From a virus, in IMG/VR virus record IMGVR_UViG_3300008267_000003, positions 62,001-126,000 of that record: a stretch of DNA of 64,000 nucleotides; one strand, given 5' to 3'. Shown one piece after another: positions 27,100-33,452 of this stretch. Every line of letters begins with the position of its first letter. Position 1 is the stretch's first letter. The translations under genes and the position numbers were made by a program. Under the pieces are notes generated by a model. The model ran no database searches. It was not told the DNA's origin and was given only the letters and a program-made list of their open reading frames with translations.

Positions 27100-27189
27100 G
27101 GAAGCTTGGCTGAGTGGTTTAAGGCAGCGGTCTTGAAAACCGTCGATCGTTTGCGCGGTCCGTGAGTTCGAATCTCACAGCTTCCACCA
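27100..27189 (+). tRNA. tRNA-Ser (TGA)
   Basis: Acceptor GGAAGCT / AGCTTCC, anticodon loop CTTGAAA, long variable arm as in serine tRNAs, encoded CCA. The CCA is also the start of the next 18-bp stem. Confidence 0.95.
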
Positions 27190-27260
27190 TATAAAAGTAC
27201 ACTAACCACTACAGTAGGGATCCTGGTGGGGCTGCTACACCCTAGTGTACTTTTATATGG
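27187..27260 (+). repeat. 18-bp stem spanning two serine tRNAs
   Basis: A perfect inverted repeat: CCATATAAAAGTACACTA (27187-27204) pairs with TAGTGTACTTTTATATGG (27243-27260). The loop is 38 bases. The left arm begins with the CCA of tRNA-Ser(TGA) and the right arm ends with the first GG of tRNA-Ser(GCT). No T run follows, so it is not a terminator. Confidence 0.9.
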
Positions 27261-27348
27261 AGAATTGGCTGAGAGGCTTAAGGCAGCGGTTTGCTAAACC
27301 GTCGATTCAGTAATGGGTCCACTGGTTCGAATCCAGTATTCTCCACCA
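27259..27348 (+). tRNA. tRNA-Ser (GCT)
   Basis: Acceptor GGAGAAT / ATTCTCC, anticodon loop TTGCTAA, long variable arm, encoded CCA. The first two bases belong to the preceding inverted repeat. Confidence 0.95.
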
Positions 27349-27363
27349 ACTAAGGAGGAAGAA

Positions 27364-27960
27364 ATGGCAAATATATTTTTAGTTAGCGATACCCATTTTG
27401 GTCATGCTGGTGTTTGTCGTTTCCTTAGAGACGATGGAACCAAGCTTCGGCCATGGGATGATCCAAATGATATGGATGAAGCTATGATTGAAAAATGGAA
27501 CTCTGTTGTCAAACCAAGAGACAAGGTGTATCATCTTGGAGATGTAGTAATAAATCGGAAAGCATTAAAGATACTAGGATTGCTTAATGGTGATAAGGTT
27601 TTAATCAAAGGTAATCACGATATCTTTAAGCTAGAGGATTATACACCTTACTTCAGAGATATTCGTGGTTATCATGTAATGAGTGGAATGATATTAAGTC
27701 ATATTCCAGTTCATGAAAGTAACCTTTATAGATTTGGAACAAATATTCACGGTCATACTCATAGTAACCGAGTAATGAAAACAGTTACTGTGCAAGAGTC
27801 TAGTCCGTATGATCCAAGACCGTATGATGTTAAAAAGCAAGTTATCGATCCTCGATACCACTGTGTATGTGTTGAACAAACTGACTTTGCACCAATCTCT
27901 TTTGAGGATGTAAAGTTACGAATCAAGGCAGAAGGTGGTGACATATCATTTAAAAGTTAA
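27364..27960 (+). CDS. Calcineurin-like metallophosphoesterase
   Basis: ATG 27364 follows AAGGAGGAAG. The 198-residue product carries the metal motifs in order: DTHFGHAG (9-16), YHLGDVV, KGNHD and NIHGHTHS. This is the size and layout of the small phage and bacterial phosphoesterases of unknown substrate. It lies between tRNA genes and is likely an early accessory enzyme. Confidence 0.88.
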   Translation: MANIFLVSDTHFGHAGVCRFLRDDGTKLRPWDDPNDMDEAMIEKWNSVVKPRDKVYHLGDVVINRKALKILGLLNGDKVLIKGNHDIFKLEDYTPYFRDIRGYHVMSGMILSHIPVHESNLYRFGTNIHGHTHSNRVMKTVTVQESSPYDPRPYDVKKQVIDPRYHCVCVEQTDFAPISFEDVKLRIKAEGGDISFKS

Positions 27961-27961
27961 T

Positions 27962-28039
27962 GCAACGGTGGCAGAGAGGCCCAATGCAAGAGTCTGCAAA
28001 ACTCTAAAACCGTCAGTTCGAATCTGACCCGTTGCTCCA
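27962..28039 (+). tRNA. tRNA-Cys (GCA)
   Basis: Acceptor GCAACGG / CCGTTGC, anticodon loop CTGCAAA, T-loop TTCGAAT, discriminator T and encoded CCA. It starts one base after the phosphoesterase stop. Confidence 0.93.
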
Positions 28040-28048
28040 GGAGGCTAT

Positions 28049-28294
28049 ATGAGTGGTAAAGGAAGTAAACCAAGACCTTATAGTGTTGATCAGAAAACGT
28101 TTGATTCTAATTGGAATAGTATATTCAATAAGAAGAAAAAGACTGATCAAGAAAAGTTTGATGAAGCAATAATGAAGAATGAATATTATGATAAGCTAAC
28201 CACAGAAGAAGCTTTAACTGAAATGGTTAGGATTAGTGAAGAGATGGGTGCTTATGTTGATGAGCCTATTGAGAACCCATTGATTAAAAAATAA
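28049..28294 (+). CDS. Hypothetical protein with a GKGSKPRP N-terminus
   Basis: 81 residues with an AGGAGG ribosome site. The opening SGKGSKPRPYSVDQKTFDSN followed by WNSIF recurs in many phage proteins of unknown function. It is basic at the N-terminus and acidic at the C-terminus, and soluble. Confidence 0.6.
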   Translation: MSGKGSKPRPYSVDQKTFDSNWNSIFNKKKKTDQEKFDEAIMKNEYYDKLTTEEALTEMVRISEEMGAYVDEPIENPLIKK

Positions 28295-28295
28295 T

Positions 28296-28369
28296 CTCGG
28301 TGTGATGTAATGGTAGCATAGCGATCTCCAAAATCGTTTGTTGCGGTTCGAGTCCGTACACCGAGGCCA
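28296..28369 (+). tRNA. tRNA-Trp (CCA)
   Basis: Acceptor CTCGGTG / CACCGAG, anticodon loop CTCCAAA, T-arm TGCGG-TTCGAGT-CCGTA, discriminator G and encoded CCA. Confidence 0.9.
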
Positions 28370-28377
28370 GAAACAAC

Positions 28378-28472
28378 GGTAGGTAGCACTGGTGTGCGGC
28401 TAGGTCTTATAAGCCTGGGAGAGCGGTCAGATGGGCTGCAACGGAAGAGTTCGAATCTCTTACCTACTACCA
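28378..28472 (+). tRNA. Unusual type II tRNA-like gene, apparent TAT anticodon
   Basis: Acceptor GGTAGGT / ACCTACT, a regular T-arm AAGAG-TTCGAAT-CTCTT and encoded CCA make this a tRNA. The D-arm has only a 4-base loop (GCAC-TGGT-GTGC). The anticodon stem encloses CTTATAA, and about 27 bases lie between the anticodon stem and T-stem. Read directly the anticodon is TAT (Ile, AUA codons), yet the long variable region fits Leu, Ser or Tyr. The identity is unresolved and it may be degenerate. Confidence 0.55.
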
Positions 28473-28474
28473 AC

Positions 28475-28549
28475 GCGGATATAATTCAGTGGTAGAATGT
28501 TTGCTTGCCAAGCAAAATGTCGTCGGTTCGAACCCGACTATCCGCTCCA
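28475..28549 (+). tRNA. tRNA-Gly (GCC)
   Basis: Acceptor GCGGATA / TATCCGC, anticodon loop TTGCCAA, T-loop TTCGAAC, discriminator T and encoded CCA. Confidence 0.95.
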
Positions 28550-28567
28550 CTAACAAGGAGAACCAAA

Positions 28568-28632
28568 ATGGGGCTGTTGCAGTAATCTTTTTAGTTGTTG
28601 TATTGTTATATTTTATTGATAAAAATTCTTAG
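28568..28632 (+). pseudogene. Frame-broken small membrane peptide
   Basis: An AAGGAG site precedes ATG 28568, but that frame stops after five codons. The neighbouring frame encodes AVAVIFLVVVLLYFIDKNS with its stop at 28630-28632. A single missing G in the GGGG run after the ATG would restore a 20-residue membrane peptide, so this is a recent frameshift or a sequencing slip. Confidence 0.4.
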
Positions 28633-28646
28633 AAAGGAGTCCTGTT

Positions 28647-28685
28647 ATGGACAGTGACAAGAGTGATAAGATGATGGGTGCGTAA
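28647..28685 (+). CDS. Leader-like peptide, 12 aa
   Basis: AAAGGAG lies 7 bases before ATG 28647; the product is MDSDKSDKMMGA and its stop lies inside the following tRNA-Lys gene. A good ribosome site is the only support. Confidence 0.25.
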   Translation: MDSDKSDKMMGA

Positions 28686-28752
28686 CTCAACTGGTTAGAG
28701 TAATCGGCTTTTAACCGATAAGTTGTGAGTTCGAGTCTCACCGCACCTACCA
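28676..28752 (+). tRNA. tRNA-Lys (TTT)
   Basis: Acceptor GGGTGCG / CGCACCT, anticodon loop CTTTTAA, T-arm GTGAG-TTCGAGT-CTCAC, encoded CCA shared with the next stem. Confidence 0.94.
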
Positions 28753-28834
28753 TATACAAACACATTCAAACACATAATGACGCCCGGGGTTATGGATTAC
28801 TGTTACGAGGATCCAAGAGTGTGTTTCTATATGG
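28750..28834 (+). repeat. 18-bp stem between tRNA-Lys and tRNA-Gln
   Basis: Bases 28750-28767 (CCATATACAAACACATTC) pair with 28817-28834 with one C-C mismatch. The loop has 49 bases. The left arm begins with the CCA of tRNA-Lys and the right arm ends 7 bases before tRNA-Gln. It has the same architecture as the stems at 24286, 27187 and 30385. Confidence 0.82.
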
Positions 28835-28841
28835 TATCTAT

Positions 28842-28915
28842 TGGGGTATAGTGAAATGGTATAACAACTGGTTTTGAGCCAGTCGTCCTTGGTTCGATTC
28901 CAAGTGCCCCTGCCA
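28842..28915 (+). tRNA. tRNA-Gln (TTG)
   Basis: Acceptor TGGGGTA with a weak first pair, as usual for Gln; anticodon loop TTTTGAG, T-arm CTTGG-TTCGATT-CCAAG, encoded CCA. Confidence 0.93.
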
Positions 28916-28921
28916 AGTATT

Positions 28922-28996
28922 CGGTCTTTAGTAAAATGGAGATTACGCAACGCTACGGACGTTGAGGTGTGGGTTCGATTCCTGCAAGACCGGCCA
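28922..28996 (+). tRNA. tRNA-Arg (ACG)
   Basis: Acceptor CGGTCTT / AAGACCG, anticodon stem CAACG / CGTTG with loop CTACGGA, discriminator G and encoded CCA. A34 would need conversion to inosine by the host enzyme to read CGC and CGA. Confidence 0.92.
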
Positions 28997-28998
28997 AT

Positions 28999-29074
28999 GG
29001 TGTCTTTAGTGTAGTGGCCTGCATTCGAGTCTGTGAAACTCGAGGTACGAGATCGATACTCGTAAGACACCCCA
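28999..29074 (+). tRNA. tRNA-His (GTG)
   Basis: An extra G precedes the acceptor (GTGTCTT / AAGACAC) and faces C73, the His identity pair. Anticodon loop CTGTGAA; CCA encoded. Confidence 0.92.
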
Positions 29075-29076
29075 AT

Positions 29077-29152
29077 GCTGCTTTAGCTGATGTGGTCATA
29101 GCAGGTCCCTGAAGAGGACATGAACTAGGTTCGATTCCTAGAGGCAGCACCA
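29077..29152 (+). tRNA. tRNA-Phe (GAA)
   Basis: Acceptor GCTGCTT / AGGCAGC, anticodon loop CTGAAGA, T-arm CTAGG-TTCGATT-CCTAG, encoded CCA. Confidence 0.93.
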
Positions 29153-29162
29153 AAGTTTGAAT

Positions 29163-29247
29163 GGGAGTGCGGCGCAGTTAGAGAGGCGCGGCTGACTGTA
29201 AATCAGTTCTTTCGGGTGAGTAGGTGCGAATCCTTCCACTCCCACCA
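29163..29247 (+). tRNA. tRNA-Tyr (GTA)
   Basis: Acceptor GGGAGTG with CACTCCC, anticodon loop CTGTAAA, long variable arm as in bacterial tRNA-Tyr, encoded CCA. Confidence 0.95.
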
Positions 29248-29251
29248 ATTT

Positions 29252-29326
29252 ACCTTCGTAGCTCAGTGGTAGAGCATTCGCTTGATAAGCGAAGGGTCAG
29301 TGGATCGTTCCCACTCGAAGGTACCA
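29252..29326 (+). tRNA. tRNA-Ile (GAT)
   Basis: Acceptor ACCTTCG / CGAAGGT, anticodon loop TTGATAA, encoded CCA. The T-loop reads ATCGTTC rather than TTCGANN, as does that of tRNA-Asp at 31221. Confidence 0.92.
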
Positions 29327-29335
29327 AAGGATATT

Positions 29336-29824
29336 ATGAAAAAATTACTTTTTATTTTAATGTTGTTACCATCCATTGCAAGTGCTTGTGACAGTTACGT
29401 TATTGGATTCAAAGGCATTAACAATGTATTTGATGATAACGCTTTTAGACAGTATGCAATGAAGTATAAAGCATGTTCATTAGCTTACAGTTGGAATCAA
29501 GTGCATACAGCTGTTAAATTTATTAACAGTACTAAGAAGAAGTATCAGCTGTATGGATTCAGTAAGGGCGCAGAAAGTATAGGACAGGTTTTAAAACAAG
29601 TTAAACGCAAACCATACCACGTAGTAACAATTGGTGCTTACCATACTGCGAATGTTAACTATAGAGTGTACGGTGTGTCAACGCAGAACTATTTTGACGG
29701 CTCGGGAAGTAGGAACAGGTCCCCGGGCACTCATATAAGAGGAGTAGATCACGAAGACATGCAAAGACACGTTAATAGTTACTATTTTGGTATCAAACAA
29801 TGCCAGCGGAGAAAGGGCTGTTGA
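29336..29824 (+). CDS. Exported alpha/beta-hydrolase-like protein
   Basis: ATG 29336 starts a clear signal peptide (MKKLLFILMLLPSIASAC). Near residue 74 the mature part has GFSKGAES, a GxSxG nucleophile elbow, preceded by a strand (KYQLYGF). Near 110-140 lie Asp and His residues that could complete a triad, and several Cys suggest disulfides. At 162 residues it is small for the fold. It is likely a periplasmic esterase- or lipase-like enzyme of unknown substrate. Confidence 0.6.
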   Translation: MKKLLFILMLLPSIASACDSYVIGFKGINNVFDDNAFRQYAMKYKACSLAYSWNQVHTAVKFINSTKKKYQLYGFSKGAESIGQVLKQVKRKPYHVVTIGAYHTANVNYRVYGVSTQNYFDGSGSRNRSPGTHIRGVDHEDMQRHVNSYYFGIKQCQRRKGC

Positions 29825-29849
29825 CTTATTTTTGTGCTTGAGAGATAAT
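29821..29849 (+). promoter_or_regulatory. Sigma70-type promoter
   Basis: TTGACT at 29821-29826, a 17-base spacer and GATAAT at 29844-29849. It may drive the next gene, tRNA-Glu, the second large RNA and tRNA-Asn as one transcript, since no terminator lies between them. Confidence 0.8.
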
Positions 29850-29880
29850 ACATTTGTAACCATTGATAAAGGATAACATT

Positions 29881-30303
29881 ATGAAATTAGCTGCCGGTAA
29901 GTATGTGATTGCAGACCCCTGCTACATCCTCAATGAGGAAGTGTACTTCAGACTGCTGAAAGAAACCAACTACTTCATGTACGAAGCTGTTGAACGTGGT
30001 GGTGTAATGTCAGACAGTGAGACGGGAAAGTTCTTTGCTGTATTCAGTACCAAGTATGGTGATGGCACATACAGGGATGGTAAGGGATTCAAGTATGGTG
30101 TAGATGCAGGTTGCATTGCATGTATCCCTGCTGAGATGTGTGATCTGAAAGAAGACCGTGAGTACATCAACGAAGTAACTTTTGCTAGAGACTTCGAGGT
30201 ACGGTACGAGGATGGTTTGATTATATTTGGAGATGTAATTATTAATACTGATCCAGATGATTTTTATGATGATGAGGAAGAAAGCTACGAAGATGTAGCG
30301 TAA
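29881..30303 (+). CDS. Conserved phage protein of unknown function, 140 aa
   Basis: ATG 29881 follows AAAGGA. The opening AAGKYVIADPCYILNEE and the GVDAGCIACIPAEMC segment belong to a family found in many phages and some bacteria, with no assigned function. The C-terminus is a run of Asp and Glu. The start is set by the ribosome site and lies 32 bases after an early promoter. Confidence 0.65.
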   Translation: MKLAAGKYVIADPCYILNEEVYFRLLKETNYFMYEAVERGGVMSDSETGKFFAVFSTKYGDGTYRDGKGFKYGVDAGCIACIPAEMCDLKEDREYINEVTFARDFEVRYEDGLIIFGDVIINTDPDDFYDDEEESYEDVA

Positions 30304-30312
30304 GGTTTTAGT

Positions 30313-30387
30313 GCACCGTTCGTCTATCGGTTAGGACATTGCCCTTTCACGGCAGTAAGAGGAGTTCGATTCTCCTACGGTGTACCA
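30313..30387 (+). tRNA. tRNA-Glu (TTC)
   Basis: Acceptor GCACCGT / ACGGTGT, anticodon loop CTTTCAC, encoded CCA that also opens the 18-bp stem of the second large RNA. Confidence 0.95.
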
Positions 30388-30879
30388 TTTGATATGCTGG
30401 TTGTAAGCCATGGGCCGCAAGCCTGAGTAACTATCACAATATCTGGTTATCTCGAGTAACTCCAGTGAGTCGATAGCAAATAGTGCAGCCAGCATTTCAA
30501 ATGGTAACATAAAGGTTTGGCAGGAGCAGAGTCCAGTGGGAAGGACGACTAGGGGCCTGTAAAAACAAAGTAGTGAAACAATGGTATATCAACCATCAAA
30601 GTAGCGAACAGCCCTTATAGTAAACGGAGTAGCGGGAGAGAGTGATGTCTCAATGTGTCTACACCGGCCAAAAGAATCCCGTAGTCCCGTCTACGTTATT
30701 AACGGGGGTGTATTGGCACTAACCAGAACGCCAGGGTGCATACGATCACGGACCTCAAAACTCACTGACATGAGTGATAGAAACATCGTAGGTGGGTATC
30801 ACACCTTGTTTAACCAAAAGTAAATGTGATGGACAGAGTAACTGCTCAGGAGGGGGCTTATGGGAATGAGTAGCCTTCC
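30385..30879 (+). ncRNA. Large structured noncoding RNA 2 (same family as RNA 1)
   Basis: About 495 bases between tRNA-Glu and tRNA-Asn without a supportable gene. An 18-bp stem with one T-T mismatch (30385-30402 with 30487-30504) opens it. Then come ATGGT / ACCAT near 30582-30597, CCCGT / ACGGG and GTAG / CTAC nested near 30679-30705, ACTCA / TGAGT near 30761-30777, ATCACA / TGTGAT (30798-30803 with 30825-30830) and a terminal stem (30849-30860 with 30871-30879). The block GATGGACAGAGTAAC matches RNA 1 at 14 of 15 positions. The 3' end lies 8 bases before tRNA-Asn. Confidence 0.78.
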
Positions 30880-30887
30880 AAGATTAT

Positions 30888-30964
30888 TGACCAGTAGCAC
30901 AGTTGGTAGTTGCATCTGACTGTTAATCAGAATGTCGGTGGTTCGAGCCCACCCTGGTCAGCCA
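30888..30964 (+). tRNA. tRNA-Asn (GTT)
   Basis: Acceptor TGACCAG / CTGGTCA, anticodon loop CTGTTAA, discriminator G and encoded CCA. RNase P cleavage here would define the 3' end of the large RNA. Confidence 0.95.
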
Positions 30965-30980
30965 AATTAGAAAGGGTAGT

Positions 30981-31220
30981 ATGTGGGAAGTAATATTTAC
31001 GTTCTTAGCGTTATTCTTTACAGATATATTTTACACATACTATCTAAGATCAATACAGAATGAGCAGCCACTTGCATCTAGTATATGGGCTGTGATTGTA
31101 TTTGCTGTTGCCAGTGTAGCAGTAATCAACTATACTACTAATCACTGGCTTCTCATTCCTGCATGCCTAGGTGCTTTCTGTGGCACTTACGTAGGTATGA
31201 TTCTGAGGAGAAAGAAATAA
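30981..31220 (+). CDS. Small membrane protein, 79 aa
   Basis: Three hydrophobic segments (VIFTFLALFFTDIFYTYYL; IWAVIVFAVASVAVINY; LLIPACLGAFCGTYVGMIL) and a basic tail RRKK indicate a small inner-membrane protein. AAAGGG precedes the ATG. The stop codon directly abuts tRNA-Asp. Confidence 0.6.
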   Translation: MWEVIFTFLALFFTDIFYTYYLRSIQNEQPLASSIWAVIVFAVASVAVINYTTNHWLLIPACLGAFCGTYVGMILRRKK

Positions 31221-31295
31221 GGTTCCAAAGTGTTCATGGACGCACACGACACTGTCACTGTCGAAGAAGGGGATCGTTACCCCTTGGGACCGCCA
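31221..31295 (+). tRNA. tRNA-Asp (GTC)
   Basis: Acceptor GGTTCCA / TGGGACC, anticodon stem CGACA / TGTCG with loop CTGTCAC, T-stem AGGGG / CCCCT, discriminator G and encoded CCA. The T-loop ATCGTTA is unusual, which would make automated detection weaker. Confidence 0.85.
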
Positions 31296-31331
31296 TCATA
31301 TATACATTATTGTTAACTTCCAAAGGTAATA

Positions 31332-32120
31332 ATGAAAGCACTAATACTTTCCTTTGCGTTGCTGTTCAGTACCAACGTCCTGTCAGCAACCCAGTACGTA
31401 TATAACTATTCAAAAAATGAAATTGTGATAGATGAAGGTTCAGATAAGGTAAGACCCATTGCAAGTGTTACAAAGTTGATGACTGCTATTGTAATCCTTG
31501 AAAGTGAAGTTAGCCTAGATGAAAAAGTTCCTTATAAAGGATTCAAGAACATTCCATCCAAGCAAAGAACAAGAGACGAGTTGTTAGCTCTCCTGCTGAT
31601 TAAGAGTGACAACAACGCTGCAGAAGCTCTTGCAAGAAGTTTTCCAGGTGGTAGAGATCATTTTATTGATATGATGAATGTAACATCCAAGTTCCTGGGC
31701 ATGGAGTATACTACGTATGATGATCCTTCTGGTCTTAGTCCTAGAAATCAAAGTACTGCAAAAGATCTTACAAAGCTGTTGCATTATGCTTCGACCTACC
31801 CTAAAATCAAACAGATTGCTTCTATGACTAGCTTCATGTTGGTAGAACCTTCTGTAAAGAAGGCAACAGCAAAGAAGAAGAAAAAGAAAGCAAGAACATT
31901 CAGTAGTTATAGAGTGATTACAGTAAACAATACTAACTTTCATCTACTGAATGAATACGAAGAGATTGAGATCTCCAAGACTGGATACACCAATCCAGCT
32001 GGTAAGTGCTTAACAATGTTTGTTACTAAGAATGGTGAGCATTTTGCAGTTGTTATTCTTGGTGAGCGTAATATGAGAGATGTAGAAAAAGTATCAAGAA
32101 AGATTTTAGATAATCTGTAG
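31332..32120 (+). CDS. D-alanyl-D-alanine carboxypeptidase-like protein (PBP, peptidase S11)
   Basis: 262 residues with a signal peptide (KALILSFALLFSTNVLSA). The three penicillin-binding motifs are intact: S45-V-T-K48, S92-D-N94 and K216-T-G218. It lacks the C-terminal membrane-anchoring extension of DacA, so it is probably free in the periplasm. A basic run of six lysines at 181-186 is unusual. It likely trims peptidoglycan stem peptides of the host. Its stop codon gives the first base of tRNA-Thr. Confidence 0.87.
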   Translation: MKALILSFALLFSTNVLSATQYVYNYSKNEIVIDEGSDKVRPIASVTKLMTAIVILESEVSLDEKVPYKGFKNIPSKQRTRDELLALLLIKSDNNAAEALARSFPGGRDHFIDMMNVTSKFLGMEYTTYDDPSGLSPRNQSTAKDLTKLLHYASTYPKIKQIASMTSFMLVEPSVKKATAKKKKKKARTFSSYRVITVNNTNFHLLNEYEEIEISKTGYTNPAGKCLTMFVTKNGEHFAVVILGERNMRDVEKVSRKILDNL

Positions 32121-32193
32121 CCCTTTTAGTTAAATGGTATAACACTTGATTTGTAATCATGGATTGGCAGTTCGATTCTGTCAAGGGGCACCA
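32120..32193 (+). tRNA. tRNA-Thr (TGT)
   Basis: Acceptor GCCCTTT / AAGGGGC, anticodon loop TTTGTAA, T-arm GGCAG-TTCGATT-CTGTC, encoded CCA. It begins on the last base of the preceding stop codon. Confidence 0.92.
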
Positions 32194-32194
32194 T

Positions 32195-32271
32195 CTGAGT
32201 GTAGTTCAGCCTGGTAGAATGCCTGCTTTGGGAGCAGGAGGTCGGGAGTTCGATCCTCTCCACTCAGACCA
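32195..32271 (+). tRNA. tRNA-Pro (TGG)
   Basis: Acceptor CTGAGTG / CACTCAG, anticodon stem CCTGC / GCAGG with loop TTTGGGA, encoded CCA. Confidence 0.93.
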
Positions 32272-32286
32272 ATTATAGGAATGGTT

Positions 32287-32649
32287 ATGACTAAATTATT
32301 TGGTAAAGTTGATAAGGGTTGGGGCCATGAACTTATATGGGCATCGACCGATCAGTATTGCTGCAAGTTTTTAAACTTTGATAGACCAGCAGCAAAGACA
32401 TCAATGCATTATCATGAACATAAAGATGAACAGTGGTATGTTCAGAGTGGTAGGTTTCAGGTCGACTGGATTAATCTAGAAGATGGTTCGACAAAGTTTT
32501 GTAATCTTGAGGTAGGAGATACATGGCATAATTATGCTGGTACACCTCATAGGTTAGTTTGTATTGAACCTGGAACAGTAGTCGAAGTGAGCACTGCTGA
32601 TAGTGTTGAGGACAACTACAGGATTATTCCTGGCGATAGCCAGAAATAA
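32287..32649 (+). CDS. Cupin-fold protein, mannose-6-phosphate isomerase type II-like
   Basis: ATG 32287 is better spaced from AGGA than ATG 32281. The 120-residue protein has the cupin metal motifs: SMHYHEHKDEQWYVQSG (motif 1) and GDTWHNYAGTPHRLV (motif 2). It opens like the C-terminal domain of mannose-1-P guanylyltransferase/isomerases (GWGHELIWA). A role in sugar metabolism is plausible beside the glycosyltransferase at 38364. Confidence 0.75.
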   Translation: MTKLFGKVDKGWGHELIWASTDQYCCKFLNFDRPAAKTSMHYHEHKDEQWYVQSGRFQVDWINLEDGSTKFCNLEVGDTWHNYAGTPHRLVCIEPGTVVEVSTADSVEDNYRIIPGDSQK

Positions 32650-32658
32650 TAAACAAAT

Positions 32659-32740
32659 GCGCATGTGGTGAAATGGTAGACACGCTAGTCTTAGGAACTA
32701 GTCTTTCGGGGTGGGGGTTCGAGTCCCTCCATGCGCACCA
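32659..32740 (+). tRNA. tRNA-Leu (TAG)
   Basis: Acceptor GCGCATG / CATGCGC, anticodon stem CTAGT / ACTAG with loop CTTAGGA, variable arm, encoded CCA. Confidence 0.94.
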
Positions 32741-32790
32741 CACACTCGCGTTTGTTGACCGCGTATAATAGGATAAGTTGTCAACATCTA

Positions 32791-32864
32791 GCCTCGTTAG
32801 TTTAATGGTAGAACTCCATCCTTACACGGTGGTTACGGTGGTTCGATTCCATCACGAGGCACCA
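32791..32864 (+). tRNA. tRNA-Val (TAC)
   Basis: Acceptor GCCTCGT with ACGAGGC, anticodon loop CTTACAC, T-loop TTCGATT, encoded CCA. Confidence 0.94.
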
Positions 32865-32871
32865 AATTAAA

Positions 32872-32957
32872 GCCCGGGTGGTGGAATGGTAGACACAGCA
32901 GACTTAAAATCTGCCGCTTGAAAGGGCGTACCGGTTCGAGTCCGGTTCTGGGTACCA
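32872..32957 (+). tRNA. tRNA-Leu (TAA)
   Basis: Acceptor GCCCGGG with TCTGGGT (three G-U pairs), anticodon loop CTTAAAA, long variable arm, encoded CCA. Confidence 0.93.
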
Positions 32958-32969
32958 ATAGGAGATGAT

Positions 32970-33170
32970 ATGAGTATAGTGCTTCGAAGAGATCAGATAG
33001 AAAAACTAATTGACATTTATAATCACTTTCATGAGATACAATCGTTTACTATCTCTCTGGATGATAATTCTGATATGATATCAATCAACTTCGATATTAA
33101 CGATGTTAAAGCAGATTACAAACCAAGTGAAAAGTTTGATAAACCCTTCAAGCCTATGGTGTTTAAATGA
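32970..33170 (+). CDS. Hypothetical protein, 66 aa
   Basis: GGAG precedes ATG 32970. The N-terminal half is helical (RDQIEKLIDIYNHF), then two short strands and a Lys/Pro-rich tail. Not recognised. It overlaps the next gene by 4 bases. Confidence 0.5.
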   Translation: MSIVLRRDQIEKLIDIYNHFHEIQSFTISLDDNSDMISINFDINDVKADYKPSEKFDKPFKPMVFK

Positions 33171-33367
33171 AAATAGAACTCAGTGATGATACAGTCAATC
33201 GTCTCATATGGGATGTTCTATATGAAGACCTCAAAATTTTTAGAGTAGACTTGAATCGACTGGATAGTATGTCTATACTCAATGAAGCAGATCGTAGAGA
33301 TTACAAAGACTACCTAAGATATATCAACGCTCTTGAAACTCTTTTAGAGTATTATAGCGTTAAATAA
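33167..33367 (+). CDS. Hypothetical helical protein, 66 aa
   Basis: Starts in an ATGA overlap with the previous gene. It is all-helical and acidic (NEADRRDYKDYLRYINALET). The function is unknown. Confidence 0.5.
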   Translation: MKIELSDDTVNRLIWDVLYEDLKIFRVDLNRLDSMSILNEADRRDYKDYLRYINALETLLEYYSVK

Positions 33368-33371
33368 ACAC

Positions 33372-33446
33372 CTGGCGTTCGTTCAACGGATAGGACAGGA
33401 GTCTTCTAAACTCTTAATGGGGGTTCGATTCCCTCACGCCGGACCA
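33372..33446 (+). tRNA. tRNA-Arg (TCT)
   Basis: Acceptor CTGGCGT / ACGCCGG, anticodon loop CTTCTAA, T-arm GGGGG-TTCGATT-CCCTC, encoded CCA. It reads AGA, the Arg codon favoured in this AT-rich genome. Confidence 0.93.
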
Positions 33447-33452
33447 ATCAAT

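Noticed and set aside
27187-27260. The perfect 18-bp inverted repeat as a transcription terminator
   Set aside because: The stem is AT-rich, the loop is 38 bases and no T run follows; it sits between two tRNAs of one run.
32754-32784. Inverted repeat GTTGAC/GTCAAC with a TATAAT between tRNA-Leu and tRNA-Val
   Set aside because: Only 6 bp with a 19-base loop, and the promoter-like boxes have the wrong spacing.
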